Of a stretch of DNA of 64,000 bases, positions 10,561-21,329 are shown in pieces. The position numbers and the translations under genes were made by a program. The notes under the pieces are model-generated. The model saw only the letters and a list, made by a program, of their open reading frames with translations, was not told the DNA's origin and searched no databases. The stretch's first letter is position 1. The number at the start of each line of letters is the position of its first letter. Source of the DNA: Meandrina meandrites (Eukaryota > Cnidaria > Anthozoa > Scleractinia > Meandrinidae); contig OY855910.1 of the NCBI GenBank assembly GCA_963693305.1, positions 24,713,359 through 24,777,358 on the forward strand, given 5' to 3'.

Positions 10561-10739
10561 TGTCCATCAAAGTACTATTGATTCTCTTATTTTTTAGACA
10601 AAGTTTCCTATTTTTTCCTATCTTGCAATCCTAAAATTCCTATTTTCCTATTTTTTTGAGCAACTATGTCACTGGACACCCTGGTAGAACTCTATTATAA
10701 TCCACAGAATACTTACTTGGTCTCTTTGATTCTTTGCAG

Positions 10740-10816
10740 CAACTGGAGCCATAGTGACCGCCACTGCGTTGTCTGTTTCCCTGCCCATCTTAGCCGCCTC
10801 CATCTTTTGGCCCTGA
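10740..10816 (+). CDS. copy 1, terminal exon: GPI-anchor-signal-like hydrophobic tail
   Basis: A 77-nt last exon. The acceptor is TTCTTTGCAG (10730-10739), it enters in phase 1 and stops at TGA 10814-10816. After the Thr-rich linker of CUB III it adds 24 residues: a small-residue start (TTGAIV), then an uncharged hydrophobic stretch ending SIFWP. A C-terminal hydrophobic tail with no cytoplasmic residues after a Thr/Ser stalk is the layout of a GPI-anchor signal. The identical exon with only three visible base changes is in copy 3 (55343-55419). A very short transmembrane tail is the alternative. Confidence 0.75.
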
Positions 10817-11279
10817 AGAAGTCTTAATTCACAAGTGTAACAAGCAACTGTGTTGGAACTCTCATAAAAGTACTTTTAAAAATGCCATCATATGTTAATC
10901 CCCTTAGCAAATTTGCTACATGAGGTGACAAAGAATAACAGTCCATAACCAAACCTTACGAGTAACCTCTGTTTCAACATATAGCCCCAAACATTACATT
11001 AACATCAATAATTCCACTATAGTTTTTTCACGTGAGTTTTTTATATTTACATTTTAACTGTAGTTTTTAAAATGTAGGGTAGTTCAATTTAGATTAGTTA
11101 GAGGAAATAGTTCACGATAGTAACGGTGGCCACGTGCCTGAGTTGTTTGCTTCTTCTTGGATTAGAACAAGGGGTGTAATTTCTAACGATAGTCTGTTAT
11201 AAAGCTTAAATTAAAGGTATCACTCTGGCCAACCACAGTTAACGAAGACAACACAGCGAACCAATCAGAACTCGTAGCA

Positions 11280-11375
11280 GAAACATGCAACCGATTCCAA
11301 GCGCGGGAAAACATGCAGCCCGTGAATAGCGCGGGCAAACATGCAGTCCGCGACAAGCGCGGGAAAACGGTTAGT
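11280..11375. repeat. ~29-bp tandem repeat, about three units
   Basis: Units built on AGCGCGGGAAAACATGCAG. Arm B has fewer units and is interrupted there by the 54682-54973 element. Confidence 0.7.
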
Positions 11376-11439
11376 TTTGTTTCGCTTCTGGTTGGTTCAA
11401 ACAGCCTTAGTTCACAGTTCAAATAGCTCCCTTTTTTTA

Positions 11440-11556
11440 ACTTATATTAATTATTGTAATAGCTGTAATTATGTTTTAGTTTTTTTAGGTAGGTGTCCAC
11501 AATTAGTAGAGGGGACTTTTCCCCTCAGCTAGACATTTTTTTGACACGGAAATAAA

Positions 11557-11590
<34 letters not shown>
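11440..11590 (+). mobile_element. LINE-type 3' tail ending in (TTA)n
   Basis: GGTGTCCACAATTAGTAGAGGGGACTTTTCCCCTCAGCTAGACA-like 3' region, then GACACGGAAATAAAG and a (TTA)n microsatellite at 11562-11590. Non-LTR elements commonly end in such simple repeats. No coding part is attached here. Confidence 0.5.
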
Positions 11591-11591
<1 letters not shown>

Positions 11592-11721
11592 AAGTGAAAC
11601 CGGTAAAAACAATATATAATTATATATCCCACAGAAAACAGGTGAATGTGAAAAGGTTAACAAAATAGATTAAGGTGAACCAATCTGCAGCTTACTTTTA
11701 TAAGCAAATATACCTACATTG

Positions 11722-11937
11722 TGCAGTTCCAGAAAATATCCATACCCACACCAAGGAGATGGTCATTGGAAATTCCGAAGGGGGAGGGGGGGGGGGGGGG
11801 TAAGGGGGTGAGCTCAATAACCCAAGTTTTTAAAAGAAAATATGAAGCTATACTGGAAATTCCAGGGGTAGGAAGGTCCAAAGCAAAGAACCATCCTTGG
11901 GGGAGGTATGAATATTATTTGGAACCACACATTTTAA
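11722..11937. mobile_element. ~215-bp MITE related to the 2013-3036 element
   Basis: The left end GTGCAGTTCCAGAAAATATC and the right end ATTTGGAACCACACA repeat the terminal sequences of the 1-kb element, with the same GGAAATTCC internal motif. A run of 15 G lies at 11786-11800. Confidence 0.75.
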
Positions 11938-12957
11938 TTAGACTGCCATTAAACTATTGAAGACACTTTAGCCTGTGCTGCCAAAAAACTTGTCGTCTTT
12001 ACTTAACCTGGAGTAAACTTTATGGTCTGTGATAATAATTATGTAAATTGTCTGTAATTTCATTATTTTTATTGGAACAAAATATTTTTGTCACAAGCCC
12101 CAGAATGGTTTTAAAACTTGCATGTAATAAAGTGCCAGTATTCACATGTAGCCTAATTGGGTTCTGGGATGCCCATATTACATAATTACTTACTTATCCT
12201 CATCGGGCCCATGAGAACTCTTGAGGCTGGGTTCATATTACATAAATAGCTATGAAGGTCACTAAAGTATGTTCAGGTTTAAACTGGCAACATGTGGGAA
12301 TCAATTGTGACAATTTTATTTTATTTTGCAAAATGTGTATTTTTGAGTTCATTTTCTAGTTGACTTAAGAGGAATGTCATTGCAAAGTCTTCGAGTCACC
12401 TTTAAATAGAAACAAAACAAACAAAAACTATTTATTTTGGTGAAATTGCTATCTTTCCAACATGCAAACTGTATGTTAAAATTAAATGGCCTTTTTAGTA
12501 TGTGAAACAAAAAACTGACTGCTTTCATGTTGGGCTATTGGATCCAATAATTTTTTACACTTGCTAGATACAAAAATGATATTTATGGATTTTTTACTTT
12601 GTTGTTGTTTCCGGAGAAACATCAGTCTTTGGATAAGCATATAATGGTTTCACCTTGCCCAGTCTACCTGAGTCAGGCAAGGAAGAAATCAATTTTCTTT
12701 GCACCCTTACTTTCAATAATCATTGCAGAAAAATGTCAGATTATTAAATGTTTTGGATCCTAAAGCTGAATTTTTGTAATCTGTTCATCTCAAAACATTA
12801 TATTACAGAAATCTTTGTTTGGTTTTCTCGTAGAGCAAGTTGTCAACAAAAACTAATATGGAGTTTATTTAAATCAAATTTACAGCTACTACATGGCTAA
12901 TTTCCAAAAAGAAAACTTGGGTCTTGACAAAGTGCAAGCCAACAAGTCATGAGAGGC
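11938..12957. other. no gene seen
   Basis: AT-rich, no supported frame, splice pair or repeat structure recognised. Confidence 0.35.
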
Positions 12958-13195
12958 ATTCCAGTTAATCTGAATAGCACACTGGTTAGCCTTAATAGCA
13001 CTCTGGTTAGCCTAAACAGTACTCCAGTAAGCCTGAGTATAATTAGCTTATGTGGCTTGAGGTTAGGCTATATATTTATTGGGTTAGGAATTTCTGGCTT
13101 GTGTGGCACTTATGTGTCATGAAACATGCGAGCCATTCCAGTTAACCTACATAAGATTCCAGTTAGCCTAAATAGCACTCCAGTTAGCCTTGAAA
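12958..13195. repeat. degenerate 21-bp minisatellite in two clusters
   Basis: Units such as AATAGCACTCTGGTTAGCCTA repeat at 21-bp spacing at about 12970-13035 and again at 13131-13193, separated by about 95 bp of related but decayed sequence. There are no spacers, so this is not a CRISPR-like array. Confidence 0.7.
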
Positions 13196-13679
13196 ACACT
13201 TTGCCTGTTGCAGTACAAACAGACATTATAACAGTTAAGAGATCAACAACTCCCAGAACTTGTTACAATCCACTCGGTCAATATTCTGAGAAACATTTCT
13301 TCACGTCTAAATAATGAAAGGATGCGATTCTTATTAATTTGAAGTAGCTTAAAATTCAGATGACAAGCATAAATACAAATCACATGCCATGACGAAATGA
13401 CTGACACTCAAAATCTTTTTTTTCCTTCGAGCTTAGCTTTAATTCCAGTTTGAACGATTTTATCGTTAGCACTTTTATATATGCTCACACATGATAAACG
13501 TCGAATACATAAGCTTAAACCAGTGTTCAAAATAAAATCGTTGTACAATGAGAAACGCTTACCTCAGGTCCCTGTAAGTTTCTGTAAGAAATGTTTGCGA
13601 AACGTTTCCCTCGCCGTGTCTCCTCATTACATATTCTTCGTTATCGGGAATACGAATAGAAGAAGAATACCCCGTGTTT

Positions 13680-14300
13680 GGAAACTCGTTGTGATCGCGT
13701 CAAGAAGGAAAAACATCGGCAAAACTACCCTATATAACCAGAAACCCATAAGGGTTGAAACGTGTAACTACCTATGATTCGCATTGTACAAAGCGTTTGA
13801 ACATTCGCTTCCATTAAGTACCATATTTGGAAAACCACGAGAAAAAAATCAACCAATCAAAATTGCAATATTTGGATTAAATACACAGCGCGCGCTAGCT
13901 CGCGCTAAATGGCGTAATCTTGTTTTTAAACAACTTTGGTTCAATAGAGTTAAATTTGGTTAAATTCCCCTGTTTCATCGTCATTTTATGGTCCGGAGAA
14001 CTTCACTTGGATACTCTTGATGAATTTCTTTAGTTTCTGTGAGTAATTCACGGCGTTTAGGTCGGAATTCAAGTGACTTACCGCAAAAGCGAAAATTTTC
14101 TTGCGTGTGTCGTTCCGTGTGTAAATCATTCGCGTACAAGCTCCTTGTGTTTCCAAATATGGTACTTGGCAAACTGAATGTTCGAACGCTGTGAACGCGC
14201 GTTATACGTTTCAACTCCTTATGAGTTTCTGATATAACTCAAACTATATAACTCGTCGCCATTTTGAACATTTTCTTGTCGTGAGCCCGCAATACGGACC
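13680..14300. repeat. decayed long inverted repeat, ~150-bp arms
   Basis: 13680-13830 and 14150-14300 match in reverse complement with gaps (shared AGTACCATATTTGGAAA, GTTGAAACGT, CAGAAAC-CATAAGG). The loop includes a CG-rich GCGCGCGCTAGCTCGCGC stretch. It looks like an old foldback element. The CpG-rich flank at 14300-14480 contains GCCGCCGCCATTTT, which reads as AAAATGGCGGCGGC on the minus strand. Confidence 0.55.
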
Positions 14301-16008
14301 ACCGGGAATCCCCTAGCAGCGGACAGAGCTGAATAACGCAAAGCGCATGCGTGCAACGTCACGATTCTGGAATGTAGACAAAGGCATTTTTGCCGCCGCC
14401 ATTTTCGTCTCAGTATTAAAACGGAGGAGGCAGTATTGCAAGCGAAATTCATCTCCTGGATTGTTTGGCCCGGAAGGAACAAGATGAAATTACCGTTGCA
14501 GATCTGAAGCAGTATTCTGTGGTGAAAATCACTCTGATGACTCGTTATTTAGACGATTAATCCCAGGGATACGAGTCGGCCATTCTCCGATTCTCTGGTT
14601 TAAAGCATGTTCACTTGACAACATGATGATTTGACTGTTTCCAGTTCGATTTTCCTTGCTTGTTTTAGATGAATGTGACCAAGGTTTTTCCTTGAGGTAT
14701 AGAAAATTAAGGATTTGACCGTTAAACATGTAGTCTGCACAATGTCCATATAATCATGTGGATTTTGAAGGGTTGCGTTGGTCGTTTATTTATATTTTTA
14801 AGATTCCAGATTTGAGTGATTGATTAATTAACTGCCTTTTGAGAAGCAATACTAATCAGTGTATTTAAATTGTCCCCCAAAGTTAATATAGAAATCATCA
14901 ATGATTGCAATTAATGGTTTTTCACAGTGAGGGTTACGGTGAACTCTGTCATACTATGAATGAAATATAAATATTTCACAAATGCTGTTTTAAACCGATT
15001 AGAGGTGATCACAGTTTTTTAACTTTAGAGTTTACTTTGAAAAAAACAGCAGTGAAATAATGTTGTTTGCTGTCTGATACCATTCAGATCCATCTGTATT
15101 ACAGTTGCACTTTATTATTCTTGTGGCTTCATTCTGCCTCAGATTGGTAGCAACAAATATTTCTGAAATCATCATCTAGTGCTGATGGTTTAATGACTTC
15201 CTTAAAACAAGGTTACACACATCCTAGGCAAAATAAAAATTCTTGAAGGACAGGGGATTTTATTTTGAGCCAGGGAAAACTGACATATTTTTAAAGAAAA
15301 GTCAAAAAATTGAAAATTATAATTACACCTACCTGATTTAATGCCATTGATGGTAAGAAGAAACATTTCAGGTCAATGTGATCTTAGCAAAGTAGAGGCT
15401 GGAGGCTGGTACTATATCCTACATTTTGTATTAATTTGGTCAGGGAAATTTTATTTTCAATAGAAAAAAAAGTCAACTAATGCCTGTGGCAACCATGTTA
15501 AAATGTTTATTAAACTTGAGTTGATAAAAACATGATGGCAAGTTTTTTTAATTGATAAACTATGGAGAATCTACATTCTTAAACCAAGCTAGCATGCATG
15601 AGTTTAATGTCTTATATTGTCAAGAGAGTCTTTGTACAAAAATGCATATAGTCAAGCCTTGTAACATCAAAATATTACAAGTCTGGCTGTAGTACAAGTG
15701 CAGTTTGTTTATGCAACTGTTGTGGTTATTAAAGGAAGGAGCCCAAAAGTGTGACTACTTTTATTCATTCACATTCTTTCATGTAGATTTATCCAATTAA
15801 AAGTGAACTGGTAGCTGTCCATGGTTTCTGATTGTATAATGACTGCTTAAAAGAATGTGAATTAATTACAGAATTAAGTCATACTTTTGTTCTTTGTTTA
15901 AGTTTTTTATTCTTTTTGTAAAATGACTTGACTGTTTTACCTGTTGAGTAGGAAAAAGAGTACTAAAAAACAACATAAAACACAAGAGTCGGGTTTTTCA
16001 AAAGCCAA
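14301..16008. other. no gene seen
   Basis: Apart from the CpG-rich flank to about 14500, this is AT-rich sequence with no supported exon, repeat or RNA. Confidence 0.35.
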
Positions 16009-16010
16009 TA

Positions 16011-16195
16011 GACCTTTTTCGCTTGGGCGGTTTCTTTTCCCATTACAGACCACGTGATATTCTCTAGAGCATTTTTATTTTATCCACATAAAATGTATTC
16101 ATTCATATACACGCGACTATTTGAAAGCAAGAATTCTCAAGAGTATCATCGCATGATCTGTAATGGGGCAACAAAACGCCCAAGCGAAAAAGGTC
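16011..16195. mobile_element. 185-bp foldback MITE, TA flanks
   Basis: Ends GACCTTTTTCGCTTGGGCG and CGCCCAAGCGAAAAAGGTC are exact inverted copies, flanked by TA at 16009-16010 and 16196-16197. Confidence 0.85.
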
Positions 16196-16197
16196 TA

Positions 16198-17047
16198 TTG
16201 CTGATCCAGGAATTCAATGAAGGTTTTACTAGTCTGCATAGCAAATGTCCCTACACTTTGGGCATGTGGAAATTGAGGGGTGTTTTTGCCCATGCCCCAA
16301 TTTTTGTACAGCCAATACATGGAAAACTCTTCATTCATATGGAAATGCCTGAAACACAGGCTTTAAGGGCTTTAAGAGGCTTTAAGAGTAGAACAGAAGT
16401 TACTAGTGTGACAAAAAATTATAGGTATAAGCTAAATATTAAGGAACACTGACAGACTTGCAGTAATTGACATGCTTTGCTAGTTTGTATGGTTCCATGA
16501 AGCAAAATGAAACTTTACTAGGAATGAGGAGCATTAATTTTGTATAAATATGTAAATATAAATCATGAAAATACAAATTTTGCTACAACTCTTATAATAA
16601 CCAAAATGACCATAGTTGACAAAAAATGAAGGCAAAATGATTTCCCAGAGAGTGATGAAATTCAATTTTGCCCACCAATTCGGAACATTGACTCAAATTG
16701 AATTAAAGTAGTCATCCCTGAGGAAAACAACATCTGCCTAAAGCAGCAATAAATTTGCAGCTTCAAAAACAATATCTTTATACATGCTTTATAATCATTC
16801 CATGTTATCAAACAAAGTAAGTACACATATGAAAGTTTTATGTTTTTATGTAAGTTTAAAATTGAAATACATAATACTACATACATGAAATATGTGGAGC
16901 AATAATAGTGGCTTGAATAGAAAAAGGAAAAATATTCTTGGAACTACTATAAAACATATTTAATACAAAACAAATTTGTGATATGAAGGCCTCGATATTA
17001 GTGCAAACGTTTACAGTTTAAGGCTTGCAATAAAACAAAGAAAACAA
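16198..17047. other. no gene seen
   Basis: AT-rich. Open frames here are short and show no domain or splice support. Confidence 0.35.
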
Positions 17048-17049
17048 TA

Positions 17050-17229
17050 GGCCATTTCCGAGTTGCCGCTTGCCTGAATTTCAAAACGAGTCTACGTGCG
17101 AAACCATTGAAATGAAAATGACTTTGATTTGCATGAAAATGGACGTGAAGGTGAAACTCATTTTCATATGAATGGTTTCGCACGTAGACTCGTTTTGAAA
17201 CAGAGGCAAAGGGTAACTCGGAAATGGCC
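17050..17229. mobile_element. 180-bp foldback MITE, TA flanks
   Basis: Ends GGCCATTTCCGAGTT and AACTCGGAAATGGCC, with a second inner inverted pair (AAAACGAGTCTACGTGCGAA and its complement). TA lies at 17048-17049 and 17230-17231. The whole unit can fold into one long hairpin. Confidence 0.85.
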
Positions 17230-17231
17230 TA

Positions 17232-18570
17232 ATGACTGGCCATGGGTAGAAAGTCATGATCACGTTTCGGCACATTCATGACAATGTGCCTATACTTCTG
17301 ATATTAACATTAGATAAACTGAAGATTCTTTTTTAAAAAAATACTTTTGACAATGCACTTCCGTTGCACGACGAGTCTGTTAATCACAATGTTGAAGAAA
17401 AAAGTTGAAACAATCTGTGCGATCAGAAAAAAAAGGATTTAGATAAACATAAATGATTCATTTTTTTGGTGTGAACTTTAACCTTAAATGTGGTGATGCC
17501 AGTCACTCTACCTTAAAAATAAAGAAAATGGGCCGTTTCGGGTGTTCATGAAGACAAATCCATACAACAAAATTGAACCCGTTTACCAACGCCCAGCAGA
17601 AGGATCGGTAGGTTAGAAACTGGCGTTTGGACAACCAAGTTAAGGTACAACTACACTTTTGATATTAGCTGCAGATAATTTAGAGATTTCTTTAAAGTGA
17701 GCAAAATAATTACGATCTACTTGTGCATGAAGGATGAAGATGGTTCGATCGACGACGACATAAGTTCTGTTTCGTTTGTGCGTACTTCTAATGTTCATAG
17801 CAAAAAGTAGAAGAAAAATTGTGAAAGTAGAAACGAGAGTTAAAGAAATCATGACAAAATCTACCTTTGGTTTAAATGGCAACCTTAAATATCCAGAAAC
17901 CACCTTAAAAATCCGCAAAATGTGTGGGTATTTCGCAAATCCTTTGGAAAATGATATGAAGTTTAGTCCCCAGACCTCTTCCGACTTTGCACATGCGCAG
18001 ACGTTATTCAGCTCTGTCCTAGCAGCGGAGAGGGGGAGGGGCTGCTGCTAAACTTCTCCCCAGGCTCCACTCCTTGCGTCTGAAAGAAATAAAATCCATC
18101 CTGGCAAAAACCAATTAAAATGAGAAGAAACTGACAACGCCATCATAAAGAGCATACACTCCTGCCTTTGGCAAAATTTTCTTTTGTCTCTACCGCAAAT
18201 GGTCGCTGAGCAGGAAGCCAACAAACTTTTCAATTGTACTTTTCACTGCCGTGCATTTTCAGGAAAAAGTAATCATGGCCATTTTTTAAAGCACTATTTA
18301 AAAAACTACAACTTCGCTTAAAAATATCCTAAGAGAAAGATTCTAGTAAAGATTTCAAGCGAATTTGAAATTGTGGCCCTTTCTGGTCACGTGACCGATG
18401 ACGTCACCCTATGTCTCATATGAGCAATAGTTTATGGTAAGAGTTATTTGTATACGACATAGTAGTACTGCAGGCTTCAAACTGACCAAGTTATTTGGCA
18501 TTTACGATTTTTCAGTTGAAAAGGATTCTGGGAAGGTTCTTATTATAATTATATATTGTTTTTATAATTA
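17232..18570. other. no gene seen
   Basis: No supported coding. A 17-nt identity (GTTATTCAGCTCTGTCC) links 18005-18021 with the complement of the 14320s, suggesting shared repeat origin. Confidence 0.35.
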
Positions 18571-18660
18571 TTATGTTGGAGCTGATTGGTAATAGTTCTG
18601 TGAAGGAAATGTTAAGCCAGTTACAAAGAACTTTTCCATTCAGTAAAAAAGGCGAATTGA

Positions 18661-19547
18661 CATACAAAGGCTGCATTTTTATAAGGTTGCTTCATAATTC
18701 GCTCATGTAAACTGAAGTAAAATTGGAATCAAACAACATTCGAAAGATTATGTCGAATCATGATCAGTCAAATCACTGTATGTAATTTGTCAAACACGAG
18801 AGGGAGTGTTGCATCGCATTTCTAAACACAAAAAAGAGTTGAAAATACGACACACAGCGGAGTATTTTTGACGAACGTCCAGGTGTTTGGACATATGATG
18901 AACCACTCTCTTAGGTGTCGAAACAATATCGAAATCGAAACTAAAAAAAAAGTGGAGAGATCAAATCGCAAAAATCTATGCTAATTAAGATCAGATTTCC
19001 AAATCACCGTCATGGTTATGGTCTACTTTGTTTTAACTTGATGAATTATTAATGAGTTTGAAAATTATCCAAATTGTTCAATGTAGTACACAATGGATGT
19101 CGCTCCATCACTCATCCTAGTGCATAATTTCACGGTTGTCCTTCATGATCCTTCTTGATCATTCTATTCGTACAGTAAGTTTTAAGTACACTACTATTTT
19201 GAAACTTTCTTCGATTCGAAGGTACTTTCACGTGTCTTAGTATATCCTAACTTCTTTTAGGTCGCTCGCGGGTCGGGCTGATATCATTTAATCTTCACTG
19301 TGAAACTAGAGTACAACTGAGTAGAGTACAACAGTTGTAAGAGCAGAATTAAGAAGACGCTGTGCTGTTCGGGACATCTTTTACCTTGTTGCTAGTAAAG
19401 TCTGTTTGGCTGCTTGTTTTGAGTTTCACCAAAAATTACCTTTGCCTTTGGAAAATAGTCGCATTTTGTTGAAAAAGAATACATAGGAAAACGTCTTATG
19501 TACAACTGAAACAAATCGAGCTCGATCGCCATAAAATTTACAATTTT
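18661..19547. other. ~0.89-kb block absent from arm B
   Basis: Flanks continue directly in arm B (near 54510-54525). No terminal inverted repeats or frame recognised. Confidence 0.5.
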
Positions 19548-19576
19548 ATATTAGTATAGGATTCTTCTGTCAGATT

Positions 19577-19620
19577 ATGAAATTTCTAAGATTATTTTTT
19601 TTACGTTTTCCTGTTCAAAT
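19577..19620 (+). pseudogene. broken arm-A counterpart of the small secreted-type ORF
   Basis: Starts with the same ATGAAATTTCTAAG as the ORF at 54473-54228, but has one extra T in the following T-run, which shifts the frame. Similarity ends at 19617. Confidence 0.6.
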
Positions 19621-20289
19621 ATGCCATTCCGCAAAAGGGGATCTGACAGCCCGATTAATACTCGCCGGCCACCTTAAGTCTCTCGAGTTTGTCTCCGTTG
19701 TCAGTAACGAGGTTTTTTTAGTCTTCAGTTTCGAGATCAAAACATCACCTCTCCTTACTGGGTATCTCAGATCATCTTTAAGGTAATTTCGAGAATTTGA
19801 TAGCACATCAAGATAATATCCCCTAATTGATGATTTTCTTAATTCTCATAACCTGATTGTTTGACAACGATGACATAAGGAGAAATTATATTTTAATCAT
19901 TCTAGATAAATTTGAAGGACGAACAGTGAGCCGTCAGAGTGTATACCCATGGCTTGTTTTTGTAGTGTAATGTGTTTAGTAGCAAAGCATTTCATATTTG
20001 CGAGGGCCAATTTATACGATACGATTTTGTCGTATACGTGGCTGTCGCATGTGATATATTACGACAGGAATTTCGTCCCATTTGCACGCGCACGACTTTT
20101 TTACGACACCTGTAAACACGCTGTAGGTTTCATAAAGCCAAACATGTTTGGTGGAAAGCATGTCGTATGTATCTGTAATAATTAAACATGTTTAATTTAT
20201 AGCTCGAGGAATAAGTGATAAAGATGAAATGTTTCACGAGCGTGTGACAAGAAAGTCTGAGTCCCCGACGGGAACTCAGGTTTTGGCTT
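19621..20289. other. no gene seen
   Basis: No domain, splice-supported exon or clear repeat. Several short palindromic ACATGTTT words near 20140-20190. Confidence 0.35.
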
Positions 20290-20480
20290 CGCTCACCAAG
20301 AGTCTCTCTTAGCTCTGTGGTTCGAGCGCCCAAACGGTATTCTGGGACGCCTTGGGTTCGATTCCCGTCGGCTTTCTGTAATAACTATTGCATTAAACAC
20401 TGTAGATGAGCTCATCTGTAGGGATCATCTCTGTAGGGACTGCATGCTGGGGTTTGTGTATATACATCAACATGTATCTA
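20290..20480 (+). mobile_element. tRNA-derived SINE-like element
   Basis: A polymerase III A box (TAGCTCTGTGG, 20310-20320) and an exact B box (GGTTCGATTCC, 20355-20365) sit 45 bp apart, as in a tRNA. The flanks do not form an acceptor stem, so it is a SINE head or tRNA pseudogene and not a working tRNA. The 3' limit is estimated. Confidence 0.6.
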
Positions 20481-21110
20481 ATAAACAGGATAAGGATCGT
20501 ACTGGTAAAATATCGGCCTGAGGTCTGGACATTGCGCTCGGTCCGTCTAGAAAACACCGAGGTCCGATATTCGTCTCGTACGAGCAAGCGTGATTAATAA
20601 GAAATTTATAAAATGAAAACTTTACCCAAAATATTGGACCGGCGGTGAAGCATTCCGATTGGTCGGTTATTGGCCAATCGTATTTACTGTGATGAAATAG
20701 CTCTAAACTGTTCACCTGTTGTACAGTGTGTTTTCTTAATTAGATGTAGCTCACATAACCATTTGATATAGTCTCGGTGTAGAATATTTAATCACTAGTC
20801 GCCTTGCTCTTATTTTTCTCATTTGTTTCCAAAGAAGTTCTAATGTAATTTTCTACATTTTGCTCCGTTGTTAATTTTGTCAAGTAAATAAACAATAAAA
20901 CAACAAGAGGGGACACCTTTCCCGTCTTCCCACTACATGCTAGTACATTTGAGACTTTTCGATCGAAATGTTCGAAGCCCGAGAATTATAAAGATTCCCG
21001 TTAGTAGAAGAAAATTATGGCGCCTTTTTTATATGTGAACATTATATGTTCTGGGCGAAAATAGGTTCATCGTATGTCTGAAACTTTCACCTCTCATTTC
21101 CTAAAAACTA
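20481..21110. other. repeat-like, no gene seen
   Basis: Contains CCGATTGGTCGGTTATTGGCCAATCG-type palindromic words near 20657-20690, but no supported frame. Confidence 0.35.
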
Positions 21111-21149
21111 AAAGTTGTCTGTTTTCCAGGTTTTTGCTAAGGTTCAATT

Positions 21150-21260
21150 AAGTTTTCAATCGACATTTCGACCACTTTCACTGGTCTTCGTCAGGCTTGA
21201 TATTTTACACTTTACGTCAAGCCTGAACAAGACAAGTGAAACTGCTCGAAACGCCGATTT
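21150..21260 (+). repeat. retroelement 3'-type inverted repeat
   Basis: TTTCGACCACTTTCACTGGT...GTCAGGCTTGA faces TCAAGCCTGA...AAGTGAAACTGCTCGAAACG. Such CCTGAAGAAG/TCGAAACG hairpins are frequent near 3' ends of Penelope-like and LINE elements. Confidence 0.4.
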
Positions 21261-21329
21261 AACAAATATAACCTCGGAAAAATTTCGAAAAACAGACAAA
21301 TTTGAATTTGTCCTTAATAAATTTAAATT

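Larger units (their letters stand above)
7731..10683. mobile_element. 2.95-kb DNA element with CAGGGTGTCCAGT inverted ends and 6-bp target duplication
   Basis: Ends are CAGGGTGTCCAGT (7731) and ACTGGACACCCTG (to 10683), flanked by direct repeats GTAGAA at 7725-7730 and 10684-10689. Arm B has the uninterrupted site (GATGTAGAACTCTATTA in reverse complement near 55475), which proves the insertion and its boundaries. Subterminal regions are full of CCTATTTT/TTCCTATTT repeats (7741-7840 and 10590-10660). The TIR start and TSD size suggest a hAT-related group. No transposase of its own is seen; the interior holds a broken Penelope-like RT, itself split by another element. Confidence 0.88.
11411..18570. 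repeat. 7.16-kb block present only in arm A
   Basis: Arm B reads directly from CAAACAGCCTTA into TGTTGGAGCTGATT, which in arm A are separated by this block. The junctions share TTA. Either a compound insertion in arm A or a deletion in arm B through 3-bp microhomology explains it. It contains several unrelated repeats listed separately and no supported gene. Confidence 0.75.
3675..19617 (+). repeat. inverted duplication, arm A (contains copy 1)
   Basis: Blocks of this interval reappear in reverse complement at 54434-58774: 3675-3930 and 4292-5884 (CUB II/III), 7380-7730, 10684-11160, 11280-11410, 18571-18660 and 19548-19617. The order is the same in both arms. Arm A is much longer because it holds inserted DNA at 3933-4291, 7731-10683, 11411-18570 and about 18661-19547. 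The left limit is the TAGGAATTATTTAGG block at 3675; the right limit is in the MKFLRLFF-coding block at 19617. Confidence 0.85.

Noticed and set aside
12958..13195. CRISPR-like array
   Set aside because: Units are contiguous 21-bp degenerate repeats without spacers in a eukaryotic context.
16054..16452. 132-codon frame
   Set aside because: It begins inside the 16011-16195 MITE and has no recognisable protein features.
20310..20385. tRNA gene
   Set aside because: A and B boxes are good, but no acceptor stem can form; treated as a tRNA-derived SINE.
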